From Diphasiastrum complanatum (taxonomy: Eukaryota; Streptophyta; Lycopodiopsida; Lycopodiales; Lycopodiaceae), in contig CM055112.1 of assembly GCA_029204225.1 (NCBI GenBank), forward strand, positions 25,497,922 to 25,557,921: a stretch of DNA of 60,000 nt. Direction: 5' to 3'. The position numbers and the translations under genes were made by a program. Under the pieces are notes generated by a model. That model worked only from the letters and a program-made list of their open reading frames with translations. It was not told the origin of the DNA and searched no databases. Numbering within the stretch: the first letter of the stretch is position 1; each line of letters starts with the position of its first letter. Shown one piece after another: positions 1 to 10,516 of this stretch.

Positions 1-1940
1 GCAACTTGATATGTGAGGCATTTCATGGCTACTACTGCCACTGAGAACCATCATCGTTGAACATCCTCATAGTGCAAATGGCACTCAGTTTGATGTGGAG
101 TTTCAGTTTATGATGCAATCCTTTGAGGAGACAATTGTTTCAATACCTACATAAGCTTGATTGCATTGAGCAACACCTATCAGTGACAATGTCAGCATGC
201 CCACTCCATATAGTGGTGATATGAAGAAAGGTTCTGATTCTATGGATCATTCTTATTCGTAAGCTTCATGATGATCAATCTTTGACAACCTGGAGAGATA
301 CACTTGTGAGCAAATTCCAGCATGATATATTCCATTCTGTAAGGCACTTGAGCTGATGAATACTACTTGACCTGAGATGCTGATGCTGACCATGAAGGAC
401 AAATTGCCAGTTTCTGAAAAATCCTCAGTTGGTCTCTGATTTCCAGTAGGCTGGAGCTGAAGGAGGCCTAGAAAGAGAACCTTACATGTAAGTTTCCTCG
501 TTTTGTTCTCTCTCTTTGCTACCTGCGTAGTCAATCTGTGATAGATGATACAGTTGTGTATTTCATAGATGTTGCAGTAGTGATTATAATTTCTTATTGC
601 AAAAATCTTGAATGCATACTATTTTCTTCCATGTCTTCATTAAGAAATGTCATGGTATGCTAAAAGAACTCATAGACAGTGTACTGTTATGTCTTAGGAG
701 AAAGTTAAATGCAAGATAGTTGTGATTTGAGGTGACGATAGTTTTAAACTCTAGCAGGATTGCTAGTTTGCTCAGAGTGATTGCTTTTTGTCTGAATGCA
801 TGGCGAAAGCCTTTAAGGAATGTTGCTTGAGCGAATGTGATGAATGAATTAAGCAAGTCATCCTCATCTCCTTGGAACACAGGAGCGAGGTTAAGCTCAC
901 TGTGGTTGGAACACACTACGTAAGTTTAGAATAGACCCATTTTCGGTCTTCGTCTAGAACCACAATAGTCGAGATAACCCGTTGGAACATATGGTTCTTG
1001 ACTATTCACTGTTGGCCATCTATAAACCAAGATGGTTGGGGAATTGCATGCTACACTTGAATAGCTCCCATGATTATTTAGATGGAAGGGGTTTACTTAT
1101 CGAGTAGTTTGGGAAAGGTTCATAGAATACAACCATGATTCACTACCTAATGACAGTTAGCATTGAGAATGTTTCGTCCAAGCCCTCCCATAGGTCCTAA
1201 TATTTCGTACACTGCTACACCTTATCTGTATATCACCGTCCTTAGAGGTCTGAAAATAATGTACCAACAACGGATTGTGTCCATCTTTGGTGCCGCTAGA
1301 TTAGCAGAGATCCTAGCAACTCCAGAGCCCTGCATATTACCTTTGCTTGACTATGGTAGGACTAGGGATGTCTTCATTATGATCCTCTTCTAGAAATTCA
1401 AAAGTCCGAACATGCATAGAGGTGGATGTTGATAATCACTAGCTGAGGGATGCTAGTTATGTGATAAACTCCGTATGTTTGAGAGGTAGTCGATTAGTAT
1501 ATAGTTATATTGAGGGCTTCACATGTCAGAGAAGTAGTCTACTAGTATATGGCCTACACCTCAAACCCAAGGAAGTATTGTTCCGTAGTCAGAATATTTG
1601 GGTGGGCTTCAGTAGAACTGATATCATTAGACACCACCATTGGTATTGTAAGGGCTGGGGATTTAGCTATTGAAGTTGATAATGAGGGACTAATAGTTAA
1701 AACATCCGTGTACATCAGAATGAACGACCCATGGGTCTTGGTAGCATAATGTTCCATAGAACTTCAAAGTCCTATTAGGACGAGATCTGGGCCTGAATTG
1801 TTATGATTGGGTTAGGATTGCGAGAGCTACCTCTACCAGGTGACTTCTACCAGTTGAGTAGAAATGGAAGGGTTTATCATTATTTCTATTCCAGGGATTT
1901 CCATAGATAGATTGTTCACAGTTAGACATAATGCTGCCTT
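1..1940. other. Unrecognised sequence, no supported gene
   Basis: No retrotransposon domain, RNA gene or long open frame could be recognised on either strand. Open frames here are under 95 codons, overlap on opposite strands and show no family resemblance. The base composition is more balanced than the AT-rich repeat starting near 2.4 kb. It may be old intron, untranslated sequence or decayed transposon. Confidence 0.4.
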
Positions 1941-1944
1941 GTAG

Positions 1945-2168
1945 TGTATGAGTTGAGTGAAGATTCTACGTGGAAAGAGTTAGGAGCATCCTTTACCCAA
2001 TATGCTGAATTGCATCTAGGGCTTCACGATCCATTGCCAAAGTATGTGTTAGAGAACTTAAATGATATCATCAAGGATTCTGGAAGAGGAGAAGGAGGTA
2101 GTTTTGGAACTTCGCAAGCAAGCAAGATATCATTTGTGCAAGTCGTGAGTTTCAAGGAGATTGAGGAA
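1945..2168 (+). other. Weak candidate internal exon of an unknown gene
   Basis: A 224-nt open stretch is preceded by a TAG acceptor (1942-1944, after a T-rich run) and followed by a consensus-like donor GTGAGT (2169-2174). It reads as a hydrophilic protein segment beginning YELSEDSTWKELG and ending near VSFKEIEE. I do not recognise the family. No neighbouring exon was found, so this could be a chance frame or a fragment carried by a transposon. Confidence 0.2.
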
Positions 2169-2427
2169 GTGAGTATAACCCTTTATAGGCTATGTCTCTA
2201 GAGGCCTGGAAATCCTCTATTAGCTATAGAGGTACGGCTAGCTTTGTGTTTGGGACGTGTACGGCCATTCTCGTAACAACACGACACTGAACACATAGTG
2301 GTGTTGTATCCTGTTATGATGTTTTCCCCTTAGCTTTGATCCCCTGAGTGGAAAATGCCATAACAAACTAAATGCACAACAATAAATACAATTTGTGCAA
2401 TTCCAAATATCGTGACTCACTATTCAC

Positions 2428-2930
2428 TAATTTCATAATTTGATATAATCTATAAAATTTATATTCAATATCAAGAAAAGTCAGGATTTATTATTTATGA
2501 TTTAAATTTCATAACTTGGGTAGTTAGAAAAGGTCGTTGTTCATTATTTACAATTTGCACTATAAAAAATGTCAAGCTTCAGTATCCATAGTTTGACATT
2601 ATACAAAAGTCATGATTGACTACTCACAATTTTGCAATTTAATATTGACAAAGGCAGTTCACAATAATGGTATTCATCATTTAAATATACTTGTAATTTT
2701 ATAATCATTTTTCATAATAATGACATTCACAATTAACATATAGATGATTGAAAATGAACATTCATAGTCAAAGTTTTCAAACTTTTCCAAAGATTTATGA
2801 TCATTATTCAGAATATCACAATAAGTATTCACAACTTCACGACCAATATTCACAATTTTACGATCAGTATTCACAGTTTCGTGACAAGCTCTGCCAACAA
2901 ATAATAAACCATGAGAAAGGAGTGTTTTAA
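2428..2930. repeat. AT-rich degenerate short repeats in copy A
   Basis: Short motifs of the form ATTCACAAT-N-CGATCA recur, most regularly at about 2813-2885 with a spacing near 21 bp. The same domain, on the opposite strand and longer, recurs at about 38580-39500 (copy C), 50220-51120 (copy D) and 57030-57550 (copy E, with an internal deletion). It looks like a decayed minisatellite. Open frames across it are products of the period rather than genes. Confidence 0.6.
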
Positions 2931-3374
2931 ATAAAGTATGTTGAGAACGTTTCTTAAGTGCTTCTAGCTCAATGAGGGTTGAATTACGTAATGCGAAAGT
3001 AAAGTGGGTTGGATACCATCTGAGAAAGAGAGACAGAGAGGGGGGAGGGGGGGTTTGCCCATGTAGCATTTGAAGTAGATACCAAAGGAGGATTAATTTC
3101 ATCCCTGAGGACTTCAAATATCACGCTATCATGTGAAACTATGGTAATGACCATTTGAACATTATGAGGTACCTTCCTTTAACAACTCTACATACACTTG
3201 ACAAATTTCTTTTTATTCTAGAAGATTGTTTTGGATGCCATCAAGATTGACCTAAATTTCCTTGCATGGAAATCAAACTGTGAAAAAAAATCTTATGAGA
3301 AGTAGATGTCAACCTCAATGCCTGGAGTATCAACGGGTACGATGTCATACATTGTAGTGGAACATCGCATGGAC

Positions 3375-3604
3375 GTTCTGGAACACTAATTTTTTAAAAC
3401 TGAAAATTTTATTAAGAAAACCCTTAATACATTAAAAAACACCTGATTAGTAGTAACAAGAAAATATACATACTGCCTAAAAGAATTTATACTAAAAATG
3501 TTTAAAAATAAAAACAGAATAAATCATGTTTTTTATTCAAAAATTTCGAAAAAATGCGCATTCCAAAAAACCCCAATGCTTTTTTCAAAAATGCGTTCCA
3601 GAAC
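3375..3604. mobile_element. MITE-like 230-bp element with inverted ends (copy A)
   Basis: The ends are perfect 10-bp inverted repeats, GTTCTGGAAC on both strands. Weaker pairing continues inward through A/T runs for about 25 bp. The inside is AT-rich and non-coding. Homologues occupy the same place in every other unit: 15620-15861, 37835-38079, 49490-49719, 56284-56529 and 59335-59577, so the insertion predates amplification of the unit. I could not identify a target-site duplication, so the superfamily is open. Confidence 0.5.
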
Positions 3605-3779
3605 AAGGCCTTGCAATTATTGTGTACATCTATAACTACACAAGTTTGATGATGAAATGGATCATGTAGAGTTTGTATGTGAGATGAAGATCCTTTTGAT
3701 GCTCATACATTGCACTCAAGGCATCAATCTTTTATAGGCCTCTTGTACCTGCACGATCAACAATTGCAAGCTCACTAAT

Positions 3780-3908
3780 CACGTGCTTCATTGCTTTCGA
3801 AAGAATTATTGAGGGCTCCAATCTAAAGGGGTCAACGAGAGACTTTAGGTCTGCCACATGGTCACCCCAACTGAGGGCTAAAGACGTGGTGGCCACAACT
3901 ATAAAAGG
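3780..3908 (+). promoter_or_regulatory. Upstream region of A20/AN1 copy A: G-box, ACGT core, TATA box
   Basis: A palindromic CACGTG lies at 3780-3785, an ACGTGG core at 3883-3888 and TATAAAAGG at 3900-3908, about 450 nt before the A20 start codon. G-box and ABRE-like ACGT elements are typical of stress- and ABA-responsive plant promoters, and SAP genes are commonly stress-induced. Equivalent TATA boxes occur in copies B (15326-15334), C (37538-37546, TATAAGAGG), D (49183-49191) and E (56066-56074). Activity is an inference. Confidence 0.6.
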
Positions 3909-4358
3909 CGGAAACCCTCAAACACATAATTAGTCGTCAATTGTGATATGAGATGGAGCATAGCCGAAGGAATGCGTCGTCTATGCTATCTGCTCACTGA
4001 GCCATTGCAGGAAGGTTTCAGTTCTCTCCTGCTCGCGATTTTCTGTTTTTGCGTTGTTGTGTATCTGCTGTGTCTTGAAAGCTATGGCTATAATGCACCT
4101 TCTGTCGATGCTTTGGTAAATATTAAGCATAAATCAAGTTGGAGTTCGTTTCCTTCAATTTTGTCTATTGTCAAAGATCTTGTTGCAATAAACCTTGCCC
4201 TTGTTCGCAGTGCACTGTATATTCACGTCCAGGAAGACACGTAATTAGCGGTGCCAGCAAACCTTTCGTTGCTAGGTCCGCGTACACGCCTTCAAAGCGG
4301 AACAAGTACCTCTGAAGCAGATGGCTCTCGGAGGGTTGTGTAATTAAGGCGCAAATAA

Positions 4359-4907
4359 ATGTCTGGGGAAAGTTGGAAGCATGACAATGATGCAAGGTAC
4401 CACCAGGCTCCTGAAAGGCCTGTTTTTTGTGTGAATAATTGTGGGGTTTTTGGGAGTAAGGACACAATGAACTTGTGCTCAAAGTGTTACAAATCCAATT
4501 CTGTCATCAGGCGAGACAACAACTTCACTGGAATGAGTTTTGAGAGAACTGCCACAACGTTAGAAACACCAAACTCTGAATTGACATCCTCCTGACCGGT
4601 TGATTTACCGAGGGAAGGTAGAGACGTAGCTGCAGTTGCATCACATACTGAGCTTGCTGACATTGGAAAACCTGCCGCTGGTGTTTCGACAGAAGCTACC
4701 GCATCTCACGATCCTAGTCGATGCTTTTCCTCTAGCAAACGCGTTCCATTGTATGGGCTAATTAAATGCCGATGCGGAAATGTATTTTGCTCATTGCACC
4801 GATACGCTGAAACGCATCAGTGTACAACTGATTACAAAGCGATTGGGCGCGATGCCATCACAAAGGCAAATCCTGTAGTCAAGGCTAAAAAGTTAGAGAG
4901 AATTTAA
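4359..4907 (+). pseudogene. A20/AN1 zinc-finger stress-associated protein, pseudogene copy A
   Basis: The frame from ATG 4359 to TAA 4905-4907 spans 182 sense-length codons, the usual size of a plant SAP. Residues 25-55 are an A20 finger with the C-x3-C-x11-C-x2-C pattern (core [18 protein letters not shown]). The C-terminal third is an AN1 finger with the hallmark KCRCGNVFCSLHRY and a terminal NPVVKAKKL block. Two defects are visible: an in-frame TGA at 4593-4595 between the fingers, and loss of the second AN1 cysteine (CFSS, where copy E has CFSC). No other frameshift is seen, so decay is recent or slow. SAPs act in abiotic stress signalling, probably through ubiquitin binding or ligase activity of A20. 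A truncated A20-only peptide is conceivable but unproven. Confidence 0.85.
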
Positions 4908-5030
4908 ATGATTGACAGTCGAATATTGCTTAAACAACTTCCTTATTCTACTGAGTCTTGAGCAATATCTATAGCGGAAATTTTTGGTCACAGATTATCG
5001 TATCTCCTCATTGCATTGATGATTTTAGGT

Positions 5031-5478
5031 CACAAGTGTTAAGAACAATAATGTGCACATTCACACATGACTAAATAACTAGTTAGAGGAGAGGTCCCAA
5101 ACGTCACATGACGGTTAGACCACTTCACACTCTTTATGTATGTGCAGTTCGTTCTTCTCTCATTAATCAGTTAATAAGAATGTAGTGAATTACATCTCTG
5201 TCGCTCTCTCTTTCTCTCTCTGCTATGCTATCTCTCTTTTCTGTGCGATGCTACATGAATTCTCTGAAGGTATGACTTGTTTGATCTCAATATATGTTTC
5301 TTATACCTCCTCGTAATTGATGCTTAGCAAAATCAAAAATGATGTATAACAAGGTATTTATGTGGTGTCCATGGCAAGTAAAAAGCATTCTCAATGCATG
5401 ATCGATCCTATATTTGACTTCCTCTTGAAATATACCTTCTCCAATAGTTATTGAGTCATGAGAGGTGGCTTTGTTAGC
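5031..5478 (+). mobile_element. Copia LTR/leader-type fragment of the 20-25 kb array family
   Basis: This matches, in opposite orientation, the repeats near 21.4-21.7, 23.5-23.7 and 58.7-59.0 kb. Shared landmarks are the TGACTAAATAACTAG block, the pyrimidine-rich CTCTCTC stretch at about 5200-5226 and the leader around 5320-5475. It directly abuts the A20/AN1 unit. A minus-strand open frame of 82 codons across 5287-5535 is non-coding leader or LTR sequence. Confidence 0.5.
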
Positions 5479-5590
5479 GGATTTCAGAGAATCCCCAGAT
5501 GCAGAGCCAAGTTGAAGACACAGAGTATCTCTCACCCATGATCGAGGAGGTCTTATAAGGAGGAGAGTAGAAGAAGCTGAGAGTATAATC
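5479..5590 (+). mobile_element. Truncated copy of the 1.17-kb LTR inserted at GGCTT
   Basis: The sequence TGTTAGCGG starts immediately after GGTGGCTT. This is the same insertion point as the complete solo LTR at 19325-20496 (read on the - strand). About 110 bp of the LTR remain before the sequence changes. The shared insertion site shows that this locus and the 20.5-kb locus descend from one already-interrupted copia copy. Confidence 0.6.
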
Positions 5591-6160
5591 GATGCCTTAA
5601 TCTATTTTCATTTAATTTGAGTAGAAGAGTGCATGGATTTTGTATCCGCTCATATCGAGCAAACTTTCACAATATAGAGTTGATTGTTCGGTATAGAGTT
5701 ACTTAGTCTTTCTATTTAATGGAACTTATGTGCGTGCACTAGGAAGGGGCATACAAGGTGCATGATTCATGGGGCATACACTTGCATGATTCATCCTTGT
5801 ATATATGAGGTAAGGGAGTACCAATTTCTTTTACTTATATTTTAGAATAGTTTCGAGAAAGCTAAGTTTTGGATTAATGTATGCAATATTTATTGAGTGA
5901 TTTGACTTTTGAAATACATAACAAGGCTGAAGGCAATAGAGGATTGCATGGTTGTCTCAGACGCTAATCGTTTCTGCAATCTCTCTTTCATGGTAGTCTG
6001 AGACTCCTACACTGATAATCTTATTCAAGACAAAAGAACAGCTCCCAATCTCCATTCTCTAAGTAATCCACGATCATATTAACGCAGTTATCACTATGCT
6101 TTCATCTTTATTCATCATTGTATTTCATTCGGTTGGTGTCTGTCAGAGCTGACACCAACA
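5591..6160 (+). mobile_element. Copia LTR remnant ending at the PBS
   Basis: The first part (to about 5935) is homologous, inverted, to 20.9-21.25 kb and 22.9-23.3 kb. The second part is a different LTR end that runs to CACCAACA at 6160, four bases before the primer-binding site. The CA terminus and the adjacent PBS support this as the 3' edge of a 5' LTR. The LTR start could not be placed. Confidence 0.45.
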
Positions 6161-6164
6161 AATG

Positions 6165-6176
6165 TGGTATCAGAGC
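6165..6176 (+). promoter_or_regulatory. Primer-binding site for initiator tRNA-Met
   Basis: TGGTATCAGAGC is the standard copia PBS, complementary to the 3' end of plant tRNA-iMet. It lies four bases after an LTR terminus and about 130 bp upstream of a copia gag reading frame, as expected for minus-strand DNA priming. Confidence 0.85.
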
Positions 6177-6295
6177 TGATAATTTCCATTTCATGAACCA
6201 ACAAAGTGGTATCAAAGCCCTGCTTTATTGGATTACTAGAGTTTAGGATTCATAATAGAACTTAATATGTTCTTATTCTATAGAGCTAGTTCATT

Positions 6296-7170
6296 ATGTT
6301 TGTGTTCTATCTCTACTACTTGATCACAATGAAAGGTTCAACCTCACAAATCTTCTTGATCAACAAATTCAACAGAGATGACTTCCACATGTGGAAGTTC
6401 AAGATGAGGATGATCTCGATCAAGAAGGAGCTATGGGAATACATAAATGGTTCAATAGCCAAACTGGCGAAACCTGAATTGCTTTCAGCATGGAAAGCAA
6501 AGGATGGCAAGGCACTTGCCATTGTATCCTTGTATATGAAAGACACTCAGATTCTATCAAATAGCACCACCTCCAAAGAAGCATGAGATATCCTAACAAG
6601 TATCTATGAGACTTCAGATGAGCAAGATGAGCAAAGGCACCTCTCAGATAGCAATCACTTGAACGAATTCAAACAATTGTTGAATCTACTTGCTACCATA
6701 GCTTCTCCTATTTCAGAAAAAAGACTCGACAATGTCTCTTCTTGCTAGTCTTCCATCCTCCTACGACAATCTAGTATTGCTTTTGAGCAATACTCCTACG
6801 CTGCCTCTCCAGAAGCTGACAGCAAGTCTATTGTAGGAAGAATTCAGGAGAAAGAGCTTATCCACAACGAGTACCAAGTCAGTGACATTATACTATAATA
6901 AGCAATAGTCCAAGAAGAAGAATTTCAAGGACAAGTAGACAAAAGTAGAGCAACTAGATTCAACGCAGTAATCACAATAGCAACACAGTCGTCAACAACA
7001 ATTGTCCAAGACCAAACTCTTTCGCAGACATTGCATGAGACAAAACCACGACATTGAGGATTGTCGCATCCTTGAGCAAAATGAAGCGAGGAAGAAGATG
7101 TTATAGCACCGAGAGGGAGGCTCTGACACTGTCAGAAATCCACAAGAAGAGGACAAGACGCTGATGGTGC
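6296..7170 (+). pseudogene. Ty1/copia gag, degenerate
   Basis: The first open part (96 codons) has the copia gag/UBN2 start: a short leader, KFNRDDFHMWKFKMR, then a basic helix with LWEYINGS and a DGKALAIVSLYMKD segment ending in SKEA, just before a stop that replaces the expected W of AWDxL. Shifted frames continue through 6590-7090. They include a remnant zinc knuckle near 7030 (HCMRQNHDIEDC) whose first cysteine is lost. Gag would form the virus-like particle that packages element RNA. No protease, integrase or RT follows: past 7.2 kb the sequence becomes an unrelated inverted LTR piece. Confidence 0.75.
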
Positions 7171-7377
7171 AGGAAGATTAGTCTAGGTGATAGGAAAAAC
7201 TATCAGTGACTTAAGTATGAAAATCTGATGCTAAATTACAGAGCAAAAAGACAATTACTCTATCGGCTAGTAGAGTCTTGTGGAAGCTTATCAGGCTATG
7301 AAAATTGCTCTACCATGTTGGGTGAAAAATGGTGTGTGTGTGGAACAAAAACAAAAATAGCTCGAACTCGATTGGAA

Positions 7378-7620
7378 TGTGTTCGTGCACAATGGAATGA
7401 GCTATCTCACTCTTTTCCTAAGCATGACTACGCCTATCAGACACGAATAGAATGTTAGTGATAGAAATCACGTTTGATATGATTACGTAGCCAAACATTA
7501 AGCAACAAAATATTAGAAAGATAATTTGTTGCAAACAGCTAGACAAATTATCAGTCGCGAAAGCGAGACTAAATATTAGTTGCGAACAACTAGGCTAATA
7601 ATAATTCGCGAAGAGCAGAT
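7378..7620 (-). mobile_element. Inverted fragment of the 10.3-10.5 kb LTR/leader
   Basis: This stretch matches the reverse complement of about 10300-10505, sharing blocks such as ACGCCTATC and ATTACGTAGCCAAACATTAAGC (with single changes) and the recurring ATTAGTTGCGAA motif. It includes the LTR end and the first bases of the leader, so a second copy of that retroelement once lay here on the - strand. Open frames over 7228-7458 are not supported as protein. Confidence 0.5.
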
Positions 7621-8788
7621 TACCAGATTAAGCAATAAGAGAGTCAAATAGAATGTAGAAAAGCATAGCAATATTGACACAAATCTGAACTCAAAATAAA
7701 CAGAGTTGTAATCAGATTAAGTACAGCAAAATATACAGGTCAATAATGCTGGTGAGCACAAGACAATAGCGGACGAAACTGCGTGCTTCATAAAGCTAAT
7801 CTAATCTGTGAAAGGAAAGAATCGATGCACGAAAATATCTACTTCGTCTCTATTTGATAAACTTCTGATGTTGTTCTCTTTGATGCTATTTTCACACACT
7901 AAATACGCAGATGGTATTCAATACATATACATAATTTTACAGTTGTGCAGATGAAGAAAGTACAAAGTGGATGTGATGTTTGTGGGAGATCGTGGGTGGC
8001 TGCTGTCGTTGTCAAATCTGCTTGCACAGTTGCATTGGATGAGCGTGAGAAGGCCGCCACGTCAACCTTCGCTGAAATGAATGTTGGTGAAGATACAAAA
8101 AATGCAACACTCTGACAAATGCTTTAAGATTTTATTTACATTGTACCTTCATTTCTTCTATAAGGGCACCTATTATATTTGTAGGGCAGTGTCGTCTTTT
8201 TTGCTTGTCACAAATTACATGTAAAAACACAGTGTCACATTTTTCACCTTTTTCATCTATGGAAATTTACTTGTATTTATGCAGATAGTCACATTTTCAT
8301 TCGTCTGTCTTATTTTACATATAAATATGCAGATTGTGCGACAACATGAGTAAAAATGCAGCAGCATGAATGAAAGCAGATTAACATAGAATTTAGGAGA
8401 GTAAAGGAGATAAATCCAACAATTTACTATAGATATGTGGTATCCAAGAGCCATCAGAGTCTTCTTCATTACAAACAAAAACTGAGACAATATTGCTTCG
8501 TGGTCTACGAGTTCCGAAAGCCATTGAAAAAAAGCTAAAAGAAGATGAACAATAGAGTTTGAAACTAAAAGTAGATAAATCAGTTTGAAAATAAAAAACC
8601 AAATTTGTAATAAATGTTGGCGGTCTTTCGTAAACCATATATGTTACTCTAACTATGGTTAAATCAAAATAGACTTACTTTAACGACAAGTATTAAATCC
8701 TGAGCACTCAGGAAACTCATGGGTAGCAGTTATGGTCCAATCATAAGTCAGGACCCTGCCCGGCGAGAGTTAAGAATTGTAAAAAAAT
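7621..8788. other. No supported gene
   Basis: AT-rich sequence without a recognisable domain. The minus-strand frames around 8257-8638 are short, hydrophobic and overlapping, with no family resemblance. Part of it may be decayed LTR from the element represented at 7378-7620. Confidence 0.4.
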
Positions 8789-9297
8789 ATGACCGAAAAG
8801 CTCCAAAAGAATTTCGACCGACAAGCAACGTTCAGATCTTTCACAGGTGTAAACTTGAGAAAGTACATAAAAACAAATGAATATCATCAAGTATTAAACA
8901 AAGCGAAAAACACAATACTGAATCCACTGAGCAATTTTAGTGATCAAGAAATATATGTTGAAGATTTCATACAAAAACATGGAGGAAATTCCAAAAAAAT
9001 TGCAAAGTACAAAGAAAGAATCAATGATTCTCCTAAAACAATATGTGTTTGTTGTGATAGATTATTTTTCAAATTCCAAGTATGTACTCTAACTGAGAAA
9101 GCAATCGATTACTTAAAAAAAATAAAATTATTTGACAAAAAACAAATAACTGACATTCATGTACAAAAAATATGCAAATCTTGCAAATGTACAATATAAA
9201 AAAAAATGTTGTTTGAATATGCATCATCAATGAAGCATTCCACCAACAAGGCATTGAGCAAAGTAAATGAACTCAATGACTTAGAAGAACGCTTGGT
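8789..9297 (+). pseudogene. Helitron-like replicase/helicase N-terminal fragment
   Basis: An open frame of 136 codons (8789-9199), then a stop, then the same frame to about 9297. It contains a CVCCDRLFF block, a lysine-rich spacer YLKKIKLFDKK, a second C-x2-C in KICKSCKC and, beyond the stop, ELNDLEERLV. This order (CxxC...LFF, CxxC, then LxxLEERL) resembles the zinc-binding region before the Rep domain in Helitron-type proteins. The match is by recalled pattern, not alignment. The sequence stops at 9297, where an unrelated 20-bp motif shared with the A20/AN1 units begins. No HUH or helicase motif is present, so this is a fragment. Confidence 0.5.
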
Positions 9298-9699
9298 GTA
9301 CCACAAAGGCCTTGCCATGTCATAATAGCATGAATCCTAAAATTTAAGAATTTGGATAAGGCATTTTCGATATTGGTGCGAGAAATTATTTTGTCCAATG
9401 AATCTACATATCGATTTTAAAATATGTGCACGATCTAATTTTGTTTTGCAATTTAAGTTTGAACCTTAATTCAAGGCCAAATTATCCGACATGTAAGTAA
9501 TCATGTATGCATAGAAAATAGCAAAAGAGATTTGGTGAATGGAAAAAAGTCCCTTGTTTTATATACATTTTATTTTATTATTTTAATTTAACATTTTTTC
9601 AAATGTTGCCACGTTTTTTTTTTTTCATTCAAAACATAGGTTATGGTACTTGTTAGTCTAATACAACTTTCGCATGTAAAAGTTGGCTTGCTGACTAAA

Positions 9700-10500
9700 G
9701 ACAGATCTTGTACTAGACTCTGAGCTAACATTTTTGCTGAATATTGTTGTAGTTAATATGGCCAAGTTTGAAATGCCATCGCATATCAGTTGATTCAGAA
9801 GTGTCTATGTGAAGAGCTTCACTGTTAGAAGAATAGCAATGGCTGAGTTTGACTTTTATCCAGACTTGCAGTTTTCTTTGTGTTTTTACACAGTCTGCAT
9901 AACTACTCGAAATGGCTCAACTGGATAACACTTTTGAAGACCTAATTGCTTAGTATAAATAGTTATTCATATTTCAACATCTTGTGATTAAGAGGAGGAT
10001 CATGATGACGATTCTCAGTTCAAGTATCGAATAGTTAGCTCTCTTTCTCTCAAGCCTATGAGCTTGTACACTCTTGAGCATTCTAGCTCAATTCTTTAGA
10101 GTTGATTAGAGATTGTTATTGCACTTACTGCTTATCAGTTATTGCGCTTGATTTAGACTTACATTTTAGCCACTTAGAGATAGCTTAGAGTATGCGGCTC
10201 CGACCTGCAACTTGTTGTACTCATTTACATCTGTTTCTCTTCCATACTGAACCAATACTATCTTCTTATTGCGTTCAGTCTCATCTCAGAACGTATGCGT
10301 TGTTGTAGTTCTTCGCAACTAATTATTTGTCTAATATTTCGTGACAAATTATTTGTCTGATGTTTCGATGCTTAATGTTTGGCTATGTAATCAGTGTAGT
10401 ACTAATTATTTCAAAGTTAGTTACTATAAGATCGAACGTGTTTTCTATCACTATTGTTTTGTTCAAAATTGATAGGCGTAGCCATGCATAAAAAAAGAGG
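9700..10500 (+). mobile_element. LTR-like region with TATA promoter upstream of a gag-like ORF
   Basis: TATAAATAG at 9954-9962 is followed by a pyrimidine-rich transcribed-type region and, at 10300-10500, by the segment that recurs inverted at 7378-7620. It directly precedes the gag-like frames starting near 10517. This fits a 5' LTR plus leader. The boundaries are uncertain because no second LTR is visible downstream. Confidence 0.45.
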
Positions 10501-10516
10501 AAGATAGTTTATTCTG

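Larger units (their letters stand above)
2366..5030 (+). repeat. A20/AN1-carrying repeat unit, copy A (direct orientation)
   Basis: This is the only copy on the + strand and the most complete one around the gene. In order it holds the AT-rich degenerate repeat domain (about 2400-2930), a segment shared with copies B-F (about 2935-3370), the MITE-like element (3375-3604), an upstream region with a CACGTG G-box, a TATA box, a long leader, the A20/AN1 pseudogene (4359-4907) and about 120 bp of 3' flank. Homology to the other units starts near 2366. On the right it joins a copia LTR-type fragment at GGTCACAAGTG (about 5030), a junction shared with copy E. Confidence 0.8.

Noticed and set aside
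2677-3117. 146-codon minus frame in copy A and its relatives (for example 38296-38544, 56746-56994)
   Set aside because: Crosses the AT-rich repeat and the shared segment; opposite-strand frames are equally open and differences between copies do not look constrained.
5287-5535. 82-codon minus frame beside copy A (HDSITIGEG...)
   Set aside because: Antisense of copia leader; repeated in all array copies with stops, and copia gag lies on the opposite strand.
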